A stretch of 64,000 nucleotides of DNA from Phymatolithon calcareum (taxonomy: Eukaryota > Rhodophyta > Florideophyceae > Hapalidiales). Positions 10,591-21,442 of this stretch are shown piece by piece (the first letter of the stretch is position 1; each line of letters starts with the position of its first letter). The notes beneath the pieces are model-generated. The model ran no database searches. It was not told the origin of the DNA and saw only the letters and a program-made list of their open reading frames with translations. The stretch covers positions 1,116,001 through 1,180,000 of the forward strand of contig OZ345366.1 of assembly GCA_977006965.1 (NCBI GenBank), given 5' to 3'. The translations under genes and the position numbers were made by a program.

Positions 10591-11690
10591 GCAAATGTTT
10601 TAGGATTTTGTAATTATTATCGAAAATTTGTGGAAGAGTTCTCAAAAATTGCAACTCCCTTAACAAACCTGACGAGGAGGAATGTACCTTCTCAGTGGGG
10701 AAAAGAACAAAGTCAGAATTTAAATAAACTGAAAGACGCTCTAGTAAACGCTCCAATTTTTAACGTTGCCGATCCGAACTTACCATACATCTGATACAGT
10801 ATGAGGAGCAAAATTGACGCGAATGGATGACTTAGAATATCGACCAGAAGCATTTACATCCAGAAGGTTAAGTCCAACTGAACAGGATTATAAAACCCCT
10901 GAGAAAGAACTGTTGGGGATAATACATTCCTTAAAGCCTTTGGAGATCTTACCTTCATGGAGCTAAATTTTTTATCAACACTGATCATCACCCATTAAAA
11001 TATCTAGATACTCAAAAAAATTTGTCTAGAAAACAGGCAAAATGAGCAGAATTCATGCAAGAATTTAACTCTTCTAATACTGTTGCAGACACAGTATCAA
11101 GAAAGCACAGTGAAAAGCATCAGAAATCATCAGATATTATTTGACAACTACTTTGATTAAACTAAGTTCAAATAAGTAATATGACTTAAGATGATTTAGA
11201 GAAAACCTACGTTTCTGATAAAGACTTCAAAGAAAGCCGGTTGAATACGAAAGAGCATTACTTTAAAAAAGGTTAAAAGACTCTGTTTACTTTCGTCTCA
11301 GAAAACGGTCAGAATCTGCTATCAATATCTGACATTGTATTTAGTGAGGAATGTTCAGACGACATCGCTACCGGCAAATTCATAGGCTAAATGAATGAAT
11401 CTTCAAAACTTGCCAATGTAGCAATAGAAGCTGCCAATGTACGTTACTCAGACTTGGTGAACAGCAAAACAAGTGGAGAAAGCTTTGAAATCGGAGACAA
11501 AGTTATGATCTCAACAAAAACCCTTTCCCTAAAAACGGTCGCATTACGAAACTGTCCCCAACGTTTATCGGGCCTTTGACGATAACACAAAAGTTAGCTA
11601 AAGGACGAGCATATCTGCTTAATTTGCTTAAAGATTTGAAAGGAATTCACTACAATTCACATATCTTTCTTGAAACACTAAGTTGAGATC
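10591..11690 (+). pseudogene. gypsy RT-RNase H-integrase tail relic
   Basis: Immediately after the nested insertion the frame resumes with the RT connection region (FCNYYRKFVEEFSKIATPL). Traces of RNase H follow (FTSRRLSPTEQDY, then KELLGIIHSLK). Near 11440-11690 comes the C-terminal integrase segment with FEIGDKVMIST and LSPTFIGPLTI. Most of the integrase core is gone. A polypurine run AAAAGGGGAGGA (11796-11807) precedes the 3' LTR. Confidence 0.6.
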
Positions 11691-11807
11691 AAATTCAATC
11701 GCGAAACTACACAAAAGGTAAACAGAAACGTTCCCAGTATCGCTGAGTTTTTGAATTTTACAGCGTAAGTATTCAAGGATGAATACATAAATAAAAGGGG
11801 AGGATTT

Positions 11808-12179
11808 GTAACAATAATGTAAGTGGAACAAGGTGTATTGTAATGTACCACGGGGGATGTCTCCAAATTTTTCCAAATTATACATCTTAAGTACAACTAT
11901 ATTACACTGACGTGCCAGGCAGCTAGCAGACAGCTAAGAGAGAGCCCCAAAATTGTTTGACGTCAGACAGTTTGTAATTTGTAGTTAGATTGTAGAGTCA
12001 TTGTACTACTAGTGTAAGTTCTTAACGTTAGTAAAAGTCTATATAAGGGTTGAGTTGGTTCGGCTTTGCAGAAGCTTGGGGCAAGGTCGAAATAGCTGGT
12101 AAACCCCAGTGCCTCTGAAAGTAGTAGCAAAGTGAAAAGGCCATTGAGCCGACAACCTTAACTACAACTACTCTCATAA
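11808..12179 (+). repeat. 3' LTR of the old gypsy element, first part
   Basis: Begins TGTAACAATA after the polypurine tract and matches 6500-6880. It is cut at 12179 by the Harbinger insertion. The remainder is at 15800-15860, beginning GAGATAAAATCATG as at 6890. Confidence 0.65.
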
Positions 12180-12672
12180 GAGCATCTCGAACGGCGTGGG
12201 AAAGCAAGGCCTACCGGGTGTGAATCATATGATTTGCGTGGGCATACGGCTAAACGAAGGTGCAAAATTTGACATGATGCAAATTTGTTTACCCATGGGG
12301 AAAATAAAATATTGAAGAAAATATCGGAATCCCATATTTACATATCCAATGAGATTCGAGAGTGTATATGATAATAAATTTTCCTGCGCCGGGTGATTCT
12401 CAGAACACTTGTCGCTTTTTGTATGCGTCACCGTTTTCCGGTTGGCGCGAACTGGAAAAGCGGCAGGACACAGTTGCAGGCTTGAACGAAGTGTGCACCG
12501 ATGAAGTAAATCAACTCGAAAAAGCCGAACATGACGCTTGTCAACTGTGCAGTGCGATGGGCTGCCAAGTGCAATTGCTGTGCTTAAAGCTGTGATATCC
12601 AGTTGACAAGTAATCAACTTGTGAGAAGTCGTCGCATTACTACCCCAAAGCGATCTACGAGCGCCGAAATCC

Positions 12673-14120
12673 ATGGCTTCTCGTCCGCCCTCGTCCGCCA
12701 AGCCTAGTGTGACGAGTATCCTCGGGAATCACAGCATCAACGCGGATGATATTTCGGCGGCAACTGGGCATGCGCCCGAGTCGGGCACTCCAGTGCTATC
12801 ATGCGCGCCGAGCCCTCTACTCGTAACGTCATCAAGCAAGCGAGGAAAACATTTTCTTCGGGAGGAGGTGTTGCGCCTTGCGCATGCTTGGATTGAACAA
12901 CTACCAAGTGCGTCGAGCAGAATGAGGGAGTTTTCTGGGTAGTTTGTGAGACCGGCTTGCGAAACATTTGACGTTTCGCACTTCAGAGTTGTTACAGTGC
13001 AAATGGGCATATGTACAGGAACAGTGGCAGAAATACATTAGGGCCGACGCTCTCGTCGAAAAAACGAAGCGTTCTGGTACTAGTACGGAAGATAACCGTG
13101 CGCAGGCAATGAAAATTCATCGCACCGCAGCCGAGAAGAGCGATAGCGCTGGAAGAGGCATTTTAGAACGTCCGTTTAAATTCGTGGAAGCTGCAATGTA
13201 CTTGCGAGGCACGGAGAAATTCACAGACCGCTACTGCGAATCTCCAACGGCACGAAAGTGTACCGCACGCCGAGACCTAACGTCGATATAAGCCCTGCGT
13301 TCTGTTCCGGAGACATTACAAGGTCTGCGTCCGACCGAGCTTCCAGCCCTCCGCACCCAGTAGGTGCCTAAAAGGCGAGGCTCGCAGAAAGACAGGAAAA
13401 AGCTCATGTCTCTGAACAATACATTGAGAGAAGGTTTTTACGTGCACAGTAGGTCGTCTAAATAAGCTACAGAGCGAATGGCAGGCTCATTGGGAAAACG
13501 AACAAACGTTTTTTAAATTTCTCAGCTCCCGGAAGGGCCTGAAAGAATGCTTTAATCACAGACTTGTTGCGCAAGGAGAATTAGAACAACGTAGAGTACA
13601 GCTACTTCTTACGGTAAGACATGATAACAGAAAATTGCAGTTGTGTATCAAGTGCCCCATCTGCTTTACGGACGCCCTACAGCTCTAGAGATTTCAGAAT
13701 CCGGTTTCGCTACGATTGCTGTGCGTAAACTGAGCCTTTGCCACAATCAGACTTTGCGCGCACGTGACCACTGCAAAAGATGCTGCCGGTCTTTTGTGCC
13801 CAGTACACGAAATGACGGGCAGAAGGTTTTGCGGAGGAGCTCCGACCGCAGTCGAAGCTCAATTCAAATCGCACAGGTTATCTTGTTTCGAACTCACTCG
13901 CGCGGCTTGTCATTGGCAGCGCCGGCAATTGCAGAGTGCGCATGACCGGTGTGGTAAAATTCTGACTACAGAGGCAACGCATTCAGAATCTTGCACTGCT
14001 TGCGACATGTTTTCGCTCGTGACTCTGCCACAGTTCAGAAGCGAACGGATCAAAAGCCATGCTCAAACAGTTGAAACTCCAATGACAGAGTGCGTATCTT
14101 TATTTATAATAGTACTATAG
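12673..14120 (+). pseudogene. Harbinger accessory protein (Myb-like), frameshifted
   Basis: Consecutive plus-strand segments make one protein-like reading: a Ser/Pro-rich start at 12673, then a trihelix/Myb-type motif (REEVLRLAHAWIEQ ... FDVSHFRTSELLQCKWAYVQ), typical of the DNA-binding partner encoded by Harbinger elements. A Gln/Arg-rich helix follows (WQAHWENEQTFFKFL). Last comes a Cys-containing tail (LCIKCPICF and, in another frame, CGKILTTEATHSESCTACDMF). At least three frameshifts and one stop (about 12940) break it. The second copy at 62.9-63.6 kb repeats the C-terminal half with similar lesions. In characterised Harbinger elements this protein binds subterminal repeats and assists the transposase. 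Confidence 0.6.
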
Positions 14121-14289
14121 AATACTGAACCTTGAGCTGAGGCTGTAAATAAGGTTCCCTCGCAGGCTGTGATGCGAAATAGAGGAATAAAACATGCTAT
14201 GATTTGAACAAAATTTGTCAGCAATGTTGAAGTCCACGGGGTTTGGTTATGATTCAAAACCGAATTCAGACACAACTTCTCCTGCAGAC

Positions 14290-15290
14290 ATAGAGTTACC
14301 GTTTAAATCTAGTTCCTCTTCCTTTCGTCGCTCATACTGCTTTTAAATGATCATGTTGTGCAGTAGCACTCACACTGAGGCGTCGTTTAATATTGTGCTT
14401 CGACTTATGAGCTTGTTCTCGACACGTAGAACATTAAACCTAGATTAAATAGCCCCAAAACATCGCTCAATATCCTTTCTTACAGCTTCTTGCATCTTCG
14501 TATAGATTCGCTCTCCATCTTCGGCGGGAGAATGTATCGGTTTCGCAAAAATGCCCACTTCGTGTAAATGCCGTCTACAAGAAAAGCAAGGTATTTTGTG
14601 AACTTTTCCGTTGATCTCATACTCAAATTCGGAGACCCAATCGCCTAGGAAGATATCATTAAAAAGAGGAGACGCAGCGAGAGCAGTCTTGTCATTGTTA
14701 GTGCCCGTTCGCCCCGCAAACCAATGCCAAAGATAAAGACGATTGTCACACCAGCCCTTCACAGTGATGGCAGCGAGCTTCCTGTCTATTAGATTGTGGA
14801 ACTGTCCTTTCCACGCTTTTGGACAGTTATTCCAATAGATTTTCATGCAGTAAACACAGCCAATCGCCCCGGGGAAAGCTTTTTCTGTATATCTCTCGGG
14901 TATACGAAGTAGCTCAGCTGTTGTTGGGTGTCGGTTTAAGTACTTCGGTCCCTACAGCTCAATGATCCGACGACAAAACAATTGCGTAGCATTTCGGGCG
15001 CTCTCTTCGCTCATTCGCGAGGATTCGTCAAGGTCGTCGAATGACCGCCCCGTTCGGAGTCTGCGTAAGGCGCAAAGAATGTTTTGCAAGCCTGCGCGAC
15101 CCATGCGTTCTATAGCGTCACGCCTAGCACAAAGGTCCTCAGGATAGTTGTTGATGAGGTCTTTCTCAATTTCGTAGTTCAAGCTGAGCGGTAGTCTAAA
15201 CCGTCGACGGAATCGGGCAGTATCGTAGGTAGGACTGTCAATCAGATAGTCTCGTTTCCACGAACATACACGGCGAGAGGCATTAGGCCT
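14290..15290 (-). pseudogene. Harbinger DDE transposase
   Basis: The minus-strand reading matches the plant-transposon-protein/Harbinger transposase pattern throughout. It opens with a SWKRDYLIDSPTY-FRRRFRL start, then RDAIERMGRAGLQNILCALR, a stop at about 14952, and KYLNRHPTTAELLRI. It continues with FPGAIGCVYCMKIYWNNCPKAW, where the usual D of GSIDCMHW is replaced, then the SPLFNDI region, and ends with AVRKDIERCFGAI and ILNDASVS. The RKDxER..G block is the C-terminal glutamate motif. A stop, a frame change near 15240 and several later stops make it a pseudogene. Upstream sequence to 15547 is open but unlike the family. Confidence 0.75.
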
Positions 15291-15802
15291 TGATCCTTTT
15301 CCGCCCCGCGTACTTTGGAATATGCAAGCGACGCCGGAATTGCCTTTGCACTGCAGCTGCGGAAGCCACTCGAAAAAGGAGCTCCTTGTCTACCGTTTGT
15401 CTTTGCCTCTGCCATTCTGTAAAAATTCAGATCACGATTGTCGCAAGCAATCGCACATGATTGTAAGTCAGCATTGTGTGCTAGATAGCTATGACGCTTA
15501 GCTCCAGTACAACAGAAAGTACAGTATAACTTGTTGGGGGTGGGCAAGGGGTAGTATTAGTCAGACACCGGTATTGAATCAAACGTTTTTCAGAAAAAGA
15601 ATGTACTCGGAGATATTCTATTCCATCGCAGCCTCGAAAGCCATGAATAAAATTTCAATTGGTACCTTGTAGCTTCCTGGATGCAAGTCATTCTCCAGTG
15701 ACCTTTCTTGCCGTTAGGTTCAGTTGTCATCCCCAGAAATCAACTTGTGGTTAAAATATGATAAATAGCCATAAATTTGGCCTTACCTTCTAGATGCTCT
15801 AA

Positions 15803-16122
15803 GAGATAAAATCATGTAATAAAAGTAAGTTCTTCCACCAATCAAAAAGTTCATTACAGTAATCATAATGCGTTTCAACTTCTAACGTGGAACACGACAA
15901 CTATGTAAGCAGTTTTGAGGACGACTGGAAAATAAGTGGCAGTCGGGTACTTCCAGTCGTCTGGACAACTTCAATCGACTGCCGTGGAACCTTCAACAGT
16001 CAACTATTTCTATCCAGTCCTCGAGAGACTTCTGTACGCATTCGACTATCTAGATGCAGTCAACTTGGCAGTCGTCACACCTGTGCAGTTTTCCTTCAGA
16101 ACTCTAGTTTGTCAATTTTGGA
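15803..16122. other. End of gypsy LTR and unassigned sequence
   Basis: 15803-15860 is the remaining gypsy 3' LTR. From 15870 to 16122 I see no coding signal and no repeat elsewhere in the window. Confidence 0.5.
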
Positions 16123-16166
16123 AAAATGAGTATAGAAATATGTGCACTTATTTCTATACTCATTTT
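16123..16166. repeat. Perfect 18-bp-arm hairpin
   Basis: AAAATGAGTATAGAAATA (16123-16140) and its exact complement (16149-16166) flank an 8-nt loop. It lies in non-coding DNA 30 bp from a LINE-C tail insertion. Confidence 0.85.
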
Positions 16167-16208
16167 GCATAGTATTGTCGAAAAATTCAGTGCATCCTCA
16201 TCAGGAAG

Positions 16209-16301
16209 ATGGAAATTGTATGTTTTTATATCACAAGCCGTCAACGTCACCATAGGCCGACAACAGAGCAGCTTGGGTCTCGGTACCTAAACTGTGTAAC
16301 G
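16209..16301 (-). mobile_element. LINE-C 3' tail fragment
   Basis: 93 bp bounded by the 12-bp target duplication CTCATCAGGAAG (16197-16208, 16302-16313). The sequence is the LINE-C 3' end in minus orientation (GGAAATTGTATG-TTTTTATA, then ACAAGCC), as at 39776, 41545 and 52684. Confidence 0.8.
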
Positions 16302-16754
16302 CTCATCAGGAAGGCGGAGGAACATCATCAGGCACTTGTAATTTCGTACAGTTCTGTACACCGTGCCTACATTAAAAGTCGAATGAAGTCGTAAGCTCTT
16401 GGCGCCTAGTAATGTAGTGTGAAGTCAGAATCCTCTGAGCGCAAAGTAGATGCAATTGTGTAGCAATTATCTATGCGACCATTTAAGGCCCGCACTCATT
16501 CGCTTCTTGGAATTTCATTGCGATTGTTCCCGTTCCCTACAACTCCTAAAGCAATTTTCCGGAAGTATAACCCATAATGATGGAACTCTCAAGCCAAAAC
16601 AATCATCATGCCCAACAGTTCCAAGCCCATGATCTCTTGAAACAACTTGAAGCTATTCACAAGGAATAATCTATGCCCTCGACGTTCAAGAGTGTAGTCA
16701 CCCGTCCGATCCAATTGGGACTCAGCTCTGCATCATACCCTCGGAGCAAGAACA

Positions 16755-16861
16755 ATTTCCACAATACGGTACCAACATGCTTGCAAGCGCACATGTACTT
16801 TTCAAATTATTTGAAAAGAACATGTGCGCTTGCAAGCATGTTGGTACCGTATTGTGGAAAT
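16755..16861. repeat. 107-bp near-perfect palindrome
   Basis: Arms 16755-16807 and 16809-16861 are complementary over 53 bp with one mismatch and a single-nucleotide loop. The arm begins ATTTCCACAATACGGTACCA. There is no similarity elsewhere in the window and no terminal features of a known MITE. Confidence 0.9.
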
Positions 16862-17321
16862 AAAAACGAACGTTATATCACGACCGACAGAAAAAATTTA
16901 TTTGCTAGGCTCCGAGAGACCTTTCGCTCGAAAAAATTGATAGACATTTAAACGTGAAGAATCCTCAGAAGCGCAACAAGAGAACAAGGCAGGAAGTGTA
17001 CTGGTGACATGAGCAACGGAATGGGTGCAGTGGGGAGCACATGCTAGAGACCTCCTACTTGTTGAGTGTAGTCCAGAAGGTGGGAGATCTGATAAGCAGA
17101 AGTAAAGAAGGAAATGAAGGAAATGCGGAGGAGCGGGAGTTGCATTTTCGGAGTAGCATTTTCGGAGTGGTCATTCAATGTGGGGGGACTTGGAAGCAGA
17201 TGTCTGCTTATTCAGTGAGTGAACACTAGGCGTGAGAGCGAGGACGAAAGTAGAGAGATCAGTGAAATCAGGGACATGAGCGAAATCAGGAACGACAAGG
17301 AACACGAGCACATATGGCGAG

Positions 17322-17855
17322 CTAAACGTAACGCCTCGCACTCCGCTTCCTGAAGGCATTGTCAAGTCGTCGTACTGCCCTGACTCCGGAGACAACAATA
17401 CCGGCAATGGTAGCGCATGTGGCGATCACTCTTAATACCCGTGCTCCTCTTCGTCCTCTCTTCCTTGAATTGGATACCACTGCAGTTTCCTCTTCCGCAC
17501 TTTCTTCTGAATCTTCCTCAGACGAAGACGCTTCTTCCGTCACTGGTTCATCATCCACAACTTTTGCTTGAGCTGCTTTCTTCCCTACACACCCGTCGAA
17601 AGGGTTATTAGGTTGTGTGGTCGGTGGCCAGGGTAGCCCAAATTTCATTGCTCGTTGCTTCATTTCATACTCATCGCATGAGAAGGTATGTTGAGGCGGC
17701 CACGATAACCCAAGACGCAATGCGCGCATCTTCATCTTATGCTCTCCGCATGGCATGTGATCTTGTACGGAAGCCGGGGTTACGGCGGTTGTGGAGGTGC
17801 CGATTGTGTGCGAGCCTTCATCGCTGAGAGGAGCGATGATTGTAAGAGGGTCCAT
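17322..17855 (-). CDS. Hypothetical protein with twin WPP motifs and a C-terminal hydrophobic segment
   Basis: An open minus-strand frame. I take the ATG at 17855 (177 codons); the frame stays open further upstream to 18101 but that part is His-rich and unconvincing. Residues about 35-75 contain two tandem versions of a motif, MKMRALRLGLSWPP and MKQRAMKFGLPWPP, each preceded by Cys and acidic residues. An acidic Ser/Glu tract follows (about 95-125), then a basic cluster (SRKRGRRGARVL), a hydrophobic stretch (VIATCATIAGIVVSGV) that could be a membrane anchor, and a basic C-terminus. I do not recognise the family. It is isolated from other genes, with no visible repeat origin. Confidence 0.4.
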   Translation of the reverse strand: MDPLTIIAPLSDEGSHTIGTSTTAVTPASVQDHMPCGEHKMKMRALRLGLSWPPQHTFSCDEYEMKQRAMKFGLPWPPTTQPNNPFDGCVGKKAAQAKVVDDEPVTEEASSSEEDSEESAEEETAVVSNSRKRGRRGARVLRVIATCATIAGIVVSGVRAVRRLDNAFRKRSARRYV

Positions 17856-19429
17856 GTCGATGTTTTCGTTTTGTTTGATATTGTGAGTGGTTTCTCGAAG
17901 AGTTGGTTTCGTTCTTCGACTCAGGTAGGCGGCGTATTTATAATGTTTGTGTAGGCTCTGTGAGGTGGTAGAATGACATGTGTTGTGTGGAAGTGTGTGT
18001 AGTGCAAGACGCAGAATATTGGAAATGGTTTCGTGCTCATTCGGCAACGGTCTCCGGTGTGCACTGTAGTGATGGTGCAGTGTCAAGTTGTGTGATGCCA
18101 CGTAAACATTGTGGTTGTGTATAGAAATAGGAAAGATGTAAAATATTGTGGGCGAGGTGGTCGCATCATGCGATTGGGGTGGAATGCACTAGGCAAAATC
18201 AGCATTCCCAGTGCAGAATCTTCATCTCAATTGGGCGCTGTACAGAATTTAGTCCGTTACTGTTGGAGCAATATTGATGGCCTCATTCTGCTGATCTACA
18301 TCTCAATGTTGAAGCCCGTTCTACCAGACAGTGACGTGAAGTGGATGACGAAGAAACGGGTTTGGCAAGCAGTCTGGTATTATTGTTAGCAAACCGCGTT
18401 GGATATCATTCGCTTGCAGGAACATTTCATGGTTCTTTTCATGTGTAAGCATAGAGGCTTTATTCCTCACACCCCTTCAATGCACAATACTCTCCTTGAT
18501 GGACTGCGGCCTCGAGGGCTACAGGTTGCTACAACACTCAGTCCGGAACTGAGTAAACGAATCGCTGTCTACCGAGTAGTACTAGTCCAAAAAAGAAATA
18601 GACGGTCTATGGACTGGTGGACCTGCCGTCGCCAAGCCGACCGTTTCTGCGCTGGTGTAACCCGTCAAACGCAAGCTATGAGCTTTTGATCGGTACCGCG
18701 TACTGAGTCTTAAACGCGCGCGAAGAATGACATGGGCCAAGTTCGCTTCTCCCACGTCCACTACGAAAATACTCACAAGAGCTGCATCGGAATTGTCTTC
18801 CCGCTCCAATCCGCGCGGGGTCCGTCACTAGCAGGTAAACTTGGCTTGAATGGGAGCTCTACTTCGAGTAGAACCTCTTTTGCCGTTGGTGCAGATCTCA
18901 TCCGAGGAAAATAATGCCTCCCCGGCTGTAGCGTAGTGTACTCTTTTGGAGTTCAGAGTGCGGTATCCCGTTTACTTGCAATTGAGGCTTGAAGCTATAT
19001 GACCTAAATCTACGTTGTTTGAAGTCAATCTAAATCTACCTCGTGTGAAGTCAGTCAAGTTGCACAGGTGTGAACTGAAAGAACCGATTGCGTGAACAAT
19101 TAGTGTTCGTTGAGAGCGCGGGAAGTTTTGGCATGTAACGGGAACTTCAGATGGATTGAGCACAGACCAGGGAACCAGACATGATTCTACACCGGCGAAA
19201 AGGCGACTGTGATTTGCAGCGAGCTGTCTTGCCTTGGGGGGCTATGTGACAATGTCACTGCGTGACGGTTCTGGATATAAATAAGAGCACAATGTATGAT
19301 TGTATTTGGAGCGCGAGAACGTGGACCGGGCGTCCCAGATGCATGATGCAGGCAATCGGCACCACGCCATTTTTCACGCCGCCCTTGCAAAATTAACCTT
19401 CGCCTGCTATCTATGACCTCCAAAACGCT
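17856..19429. other. Unassigned region
   Basis: No gene is convincing here. A plus-strand stretch around 18399-18690 (FIPHTPSMHNTLLDGLRPRG) is vaguely like the middle of a transposase, but too weak to name. The rest of the interval shows no repeat match in the window. Confidence 0.4.
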
Positions 19430-20750
19430 GGGTGTTATGAGCGTAACCCTCTCTCGGGATGTGCCGCACTCAATGGAGTGCCATTTGGTGTCGCAGGTCG
19501 AATACCACCTGCTACCCGCCTCGCCTGGTTTTCACGCAGTCTTTTCCCCGTTCTTGATTGGCAGTAGGACCTTTTCCTGCTTTTGGCTCCGTTATCTTGC
19601 CTCCTTGAAATTGGTCTCTTTCTTGTTCCGCCACATCTTGTCCCCTATGAGCATTCACATCTTTGGATACGACATCCGGTCGTATAGGGGTTCGGAGATG
19701 ATGACTCCGTGTCGAATTTGGTCGACGAGGCACTCTCCGCCGCATATCTCGATTGCGCCTCTTATTGAGCTCCAAGTTTTGGCGAGAAGCTGGCAGGGAC
19801 TTCACCAGCAGTCGTAACCTTCCAGCTGCACGCACTTGCGAGTTTTCATCTGGTCGACGACCAAATCGATTCTTTTGCGTAGAATTTTGAATTGCATGTG
19901 CCTGTGGCTGGGTGCTTGGCTTGCGCTGAGCGAGGTAAGCGTTTTCCGCAGCCTTTTGCAGCATAGGCATCTGTGTTCGTGAATGTGGACTAACTTGTGC
20001 AGCTTGGTGCGCCGTTGGTGGATCGTTCTGCTGGACGGACACTTGAGGATGCAGATTCCCGAGTTACCCCCTTTGTATTACTTCCTGGTGCGTGGGCGCA
20101 TTCTGCGACCGATCTAGATTGCTGCAGGTACCGGAAGGTGCCGTTTGCGGAGCATTTTTCTGAATAGTCATTCTTCGCGCAGGACTTTGGTTTGTTCCGG
20201 TGTGGCATGATTGCGGGAGATGCGTTCCTTGCCAGCATTTACTGGTGTGGCAGAAGCTCGGATAAATCCATCCATCATTTGCTCAGCCGTTTTCAGCACC
20301 GTTTCCGTTAACGCGGAAGGCAGCTTGGAAGTTCGCTGCAAATCCAAAAGTTTCTGGCAAATCGAAGAAGGAATTCCGAAACCTAGCTTTCGCCTGCGGC
20401 GGCTGTTCGTTCAAAGCGGTTTCCATGAGGGGCAACAACCCGTGCAGCTGGGCTCTGTACTTGGTTTTGATGACTGAAAGCTTCATCCAGATGTAATCGA
20501 AGATTTCAAGTTGCAAGACAGCTGTTGGCCCTTCCCACCAAGCTTGGTGCTAGGTCGCTGGGGGGCCAATGCCAATTGACCGGTTTCCAATAGCACCGCG
20601 TTGCGCAATTTCAGTAATCGGTGGTGATTGGTTTTGTGCTCTTCGCACCGCGCTTGCGTGCATCTGCGGAACAGTCAAACCTGAGGAAGCTCTTCCTTCT
20701 CGGAAGTGAGGACACTAGACCGGCGGCGCAGCCATTGTCGAGGTTAAAAC
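19430..20750 (-). pseudogene. MED15-like relic, copy a (exon 3 part)
   Basis: The minus-strand sequence aligns with exon 3 of copy e from its Gln/Pro-rich start (near 20740), through the conserved central block (IWMKLSVIKTKYRAQLHGLL at about 20480), to the DVNAHRGQDVAEQERDQ segment (about 19650). Stops and frameshifts are frequent, and an extra segment of about 400 bp around 19820-20090 has no counterpart in copy e. The KIX and C-terminal regions are absent. At its upstream side it is cut by LINE-A copy 2 at about 20751. It is a non-coding duplicate of the family. Confidence 0.65.
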
Positions 20751-20769
20751 ACCTCAAGGGAGATTTTCA

Positions 20770-21216
20770 TTGAATGCATATGGATTCCAAGTCACTGCGG
20801 AATTTCAAGAAATGATGCTGCCGACGATCTAGCAAGAAGGGGTATATGCGAATCGAACTTGCTGGACCATCAGGCGATTCCTCTCACCTTAGAAGCAGCG
20901 AGATCCATCATCAAAACATCCGCTAAACCCGCGCCTGTCTTCATTCCGACACTTCCCGAGGAGCTACCCATACCGCATAGACGAGCGGAGGTGATCTTAC
21001 ACCAACTGATAGTGGGGTGCACCCCTATGGTGGCCGCCTTTAGGCACGGATGCAACATGTCGTACGATCCAGTGTGCAAGGCCTGCAATTCTGGTTCCAA
21101 AGAAACTACCGAGCACCTGATTCTACGTTGTGGTGGACGCTCTGTCTCCAGACGTGCGTTTATTGGCCGAGTTGGTAACAAAACAGTAGAGGAACTATGC
21201 CGTGAGAGACCCCTAG
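20770..21216 (+). pseudogene. LINE-A RNase H end and C-terminal domain
   Basis: The plus-strand reading shows the RNase H end (ECIWIPSHCGIS, then AADDLARRGI), then the LINE-A C-terminal region with DPVCKACNS and TTEHLILRC. It is open to the CTAG at 21213-21216, where the piggyBac-like element disrupts it five residues into the CRERPL segment. Apart from that interruption it is better preserved than copy 1. Confidence 0.75.
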
Positions 21217-21442
21217 TGTCTAGTTTACTAACCACCTCAATTGAGGATAAATCCCTCAATTGAGGGGCTTTTTGAAAGCTCAAAAAAGTATGTACAAAGA
21301 ATGCGAAACAGAAAGTTCGCGCCAACTTTGGGAAGGCGGGCTTGTGTTCTGCCTGAGGAGTACCCAAACTACGGCCTTAAATGGGCGTCGTTCGGCGGTA
21401 GGAACGAAATTACAATTTTCAGTTAGAAGAAGCGGACCTGCC

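Larger units (their letters stand above)
12180..15799. mobile_element. PIF/Harbinger transposon, two genes, TSD TAA
   Basis: A 3.62-kb element inserted in the gypsy 3' LTR. The 3-bp target duplication TAA (12177-12179, 15800-15802) fits the superfamily's TWA preference, and the empty site is preserved at 6884-6890 in the other LTR. Terminal inverted repeats are GAGCATCTCGAA and, at the right, GAGCATCTAGAA. It carries a DDE transposase (minus) and an accessory Myb-like protein (plus), converging towards about 14.2 kb. Both genes carry frameshifts, so it is probably inactive. Confidence 0.8.
6434..15860 (+). mobile_element. Old AT-rich Ty3/gypsy element with two nested insertions
   Basis: LTR-like repeats at about 6434-6925 and 11808-12179 (continued at 15800-15860) flank a gag-pol relic on the plus strand. 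The internal region is markedly more AT-rich than its surroundings and full of stops. Two later insertions lie inside: 9129-10590 in the reverse transcriptase/RNase H region and 12180-15799 in the 3' LTR. Exact outer ends are uncertain because the LTRs have diverged with indels, and I could not fix a target-site duplication. Confidence 0.7.

Noticed and set aside
18111-18689. Transposase middle domain
   Set aside because: A few suggestive residues only; I could not place any catalytic motif.
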